Assembly (NCBI GenBank): GCA_016748015.1
Contig: JAAOMT010000484.1
Location: 9,443 to 73,442 of the forward strand
Direction of reading: 5' to 3'
DNA from: Geosiphon pyriformis
Lineage: Eukaryota > Glomeromycota > Glomeromycetes > Archaeosporales > Geosiphonaceae
DNA: 64,000 bases
The translations under genes and the position numbers were made by a program. Positions 63,885-64,000 of this stretch are shown here, piece by piece. Positions within the stretch are counted from its first letter, which is position 1, and every line of letters begins with the position of its first letter. The notes beneath the pieces were generated by a model. It had not been told where the DNA came from. It saw only the letters and a program-made list of their open reading frames with translations, and did not search any database.

Positions 63885-64000
63885 TCTGAATAGAAAAACC
63901 AATCCAAAAAATATTGAAAAAAACGTGATTAAAAATGTGATAACTTAAAAAAAATATAATAATGTAAAATAATACAGAATAATATATTATAATTTAAGAT
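63885..64000 (+). repeat. LTR-B, start of 3' copy (cut by window end)
   Basis: Matches 62050-62160 nearly base for base ('aacgtgattaaaaatgtgataactt...aatacagaataatatattataa'). Confidence 0.75.

Larger units (their letters stand above)
62050..64000 (+). mobile_element. Small LTR element (LTR-B), non-autonomous, continuing past the window
   Basis: A 5' LTR-B (62050-63064) is followed at once by TTTGGTGCTTTCT (primer-binding region), an interior of only about 820 bp without gag or pol motifs, a purine-rich tract (AAAAGAAAAGAATAAT, about 63866), and the first 115 bp of a second LTR-B from 63885. The layout is that of a TRIM or LARD-like element. The same interior end and LTR occur at 34070-35275. 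Confidence 0.7.

Overview
The window looks like nuclear DNA of an arbuscular mycorrhizal fungus (Glomeromycotina, Rhizophagus/Glomus-like). The grounds are a very AT-rich background, one intron-rich fungal housekeeping gene, a Sel1-repeat gene relic of the kind massively amplified in these fungi, and non-LTR and Ty3/Gypsy retrotransposons whose protein motifs resemble those I know from Rhizophagus. The genus is inferred, not proven.

Layout. 1-5.2 kb is AT-rich with microsatellites and one decayed coding fragment. 5.2-11.1 kb is the only gene island: a broken Sel1-repeat gene (minus strand), a decayed coding stretch, then an apparently intact 15-exon gene (6834-11076, plus strand) for the STRIPAK scaffold protein Far11/STRIP1, reconstructed exon by exon to a 991-residue reading frame. 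It has at least one non-canonical GC-AG intron.

13.1-29.5 kb holds two same-orientation LINEs. LINE-A (13.1-22.4 kb) is heavily mutated and split by a 3.0 kb non-autonomous LTR element. LINE-B (22.6-29.5 kb) is almost complete. Its ORF1 (RRM-like domains plus zinc knuckle) and ORF2 (endonuclease, reverse transcriptase, RNase H, CCHC) overlap at ATGA and carry only five internal stops, each at an apparent former Trp codon. 29.5-49.8 kb is decayed LTR-retrotransposon sequence: a solo LTR, a minus-strand Ty3/Gypsy with an assembly gap inside a falsely duplicated LTR, and a plus-strand Ty3/Gypsy between paired LTRs. 51.8-54.1 kb is a third LINE-type unit containing only ORF1 plus a LINE-like 3' end. 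55.1-58.7 kb is a dead hAT transposon, apparently inserted in an LTR. 59.4-62.0 kb is a Gypsy gag relic, and 62.05-64 kb a small LTR element running off the window.

How it fits together: apart from FAR11, nothing recognised here can make a working product. The retrotransposons are nested and carry G:C-to-A:T changes at catalytic and metal-binding codons. This resembles cytosine-deamination decay, although the sequence context is mixed and does not by itself show RIP. I did not find a convincing new biological system. The most useful leads are the Trp-stop pattern and shared RNase H substitutions in the LINEs, the ORF1-only LINE, the ATGA junction, the GC-AG intron, and a 114-bp tandem repeat with 38-codon periodicity.
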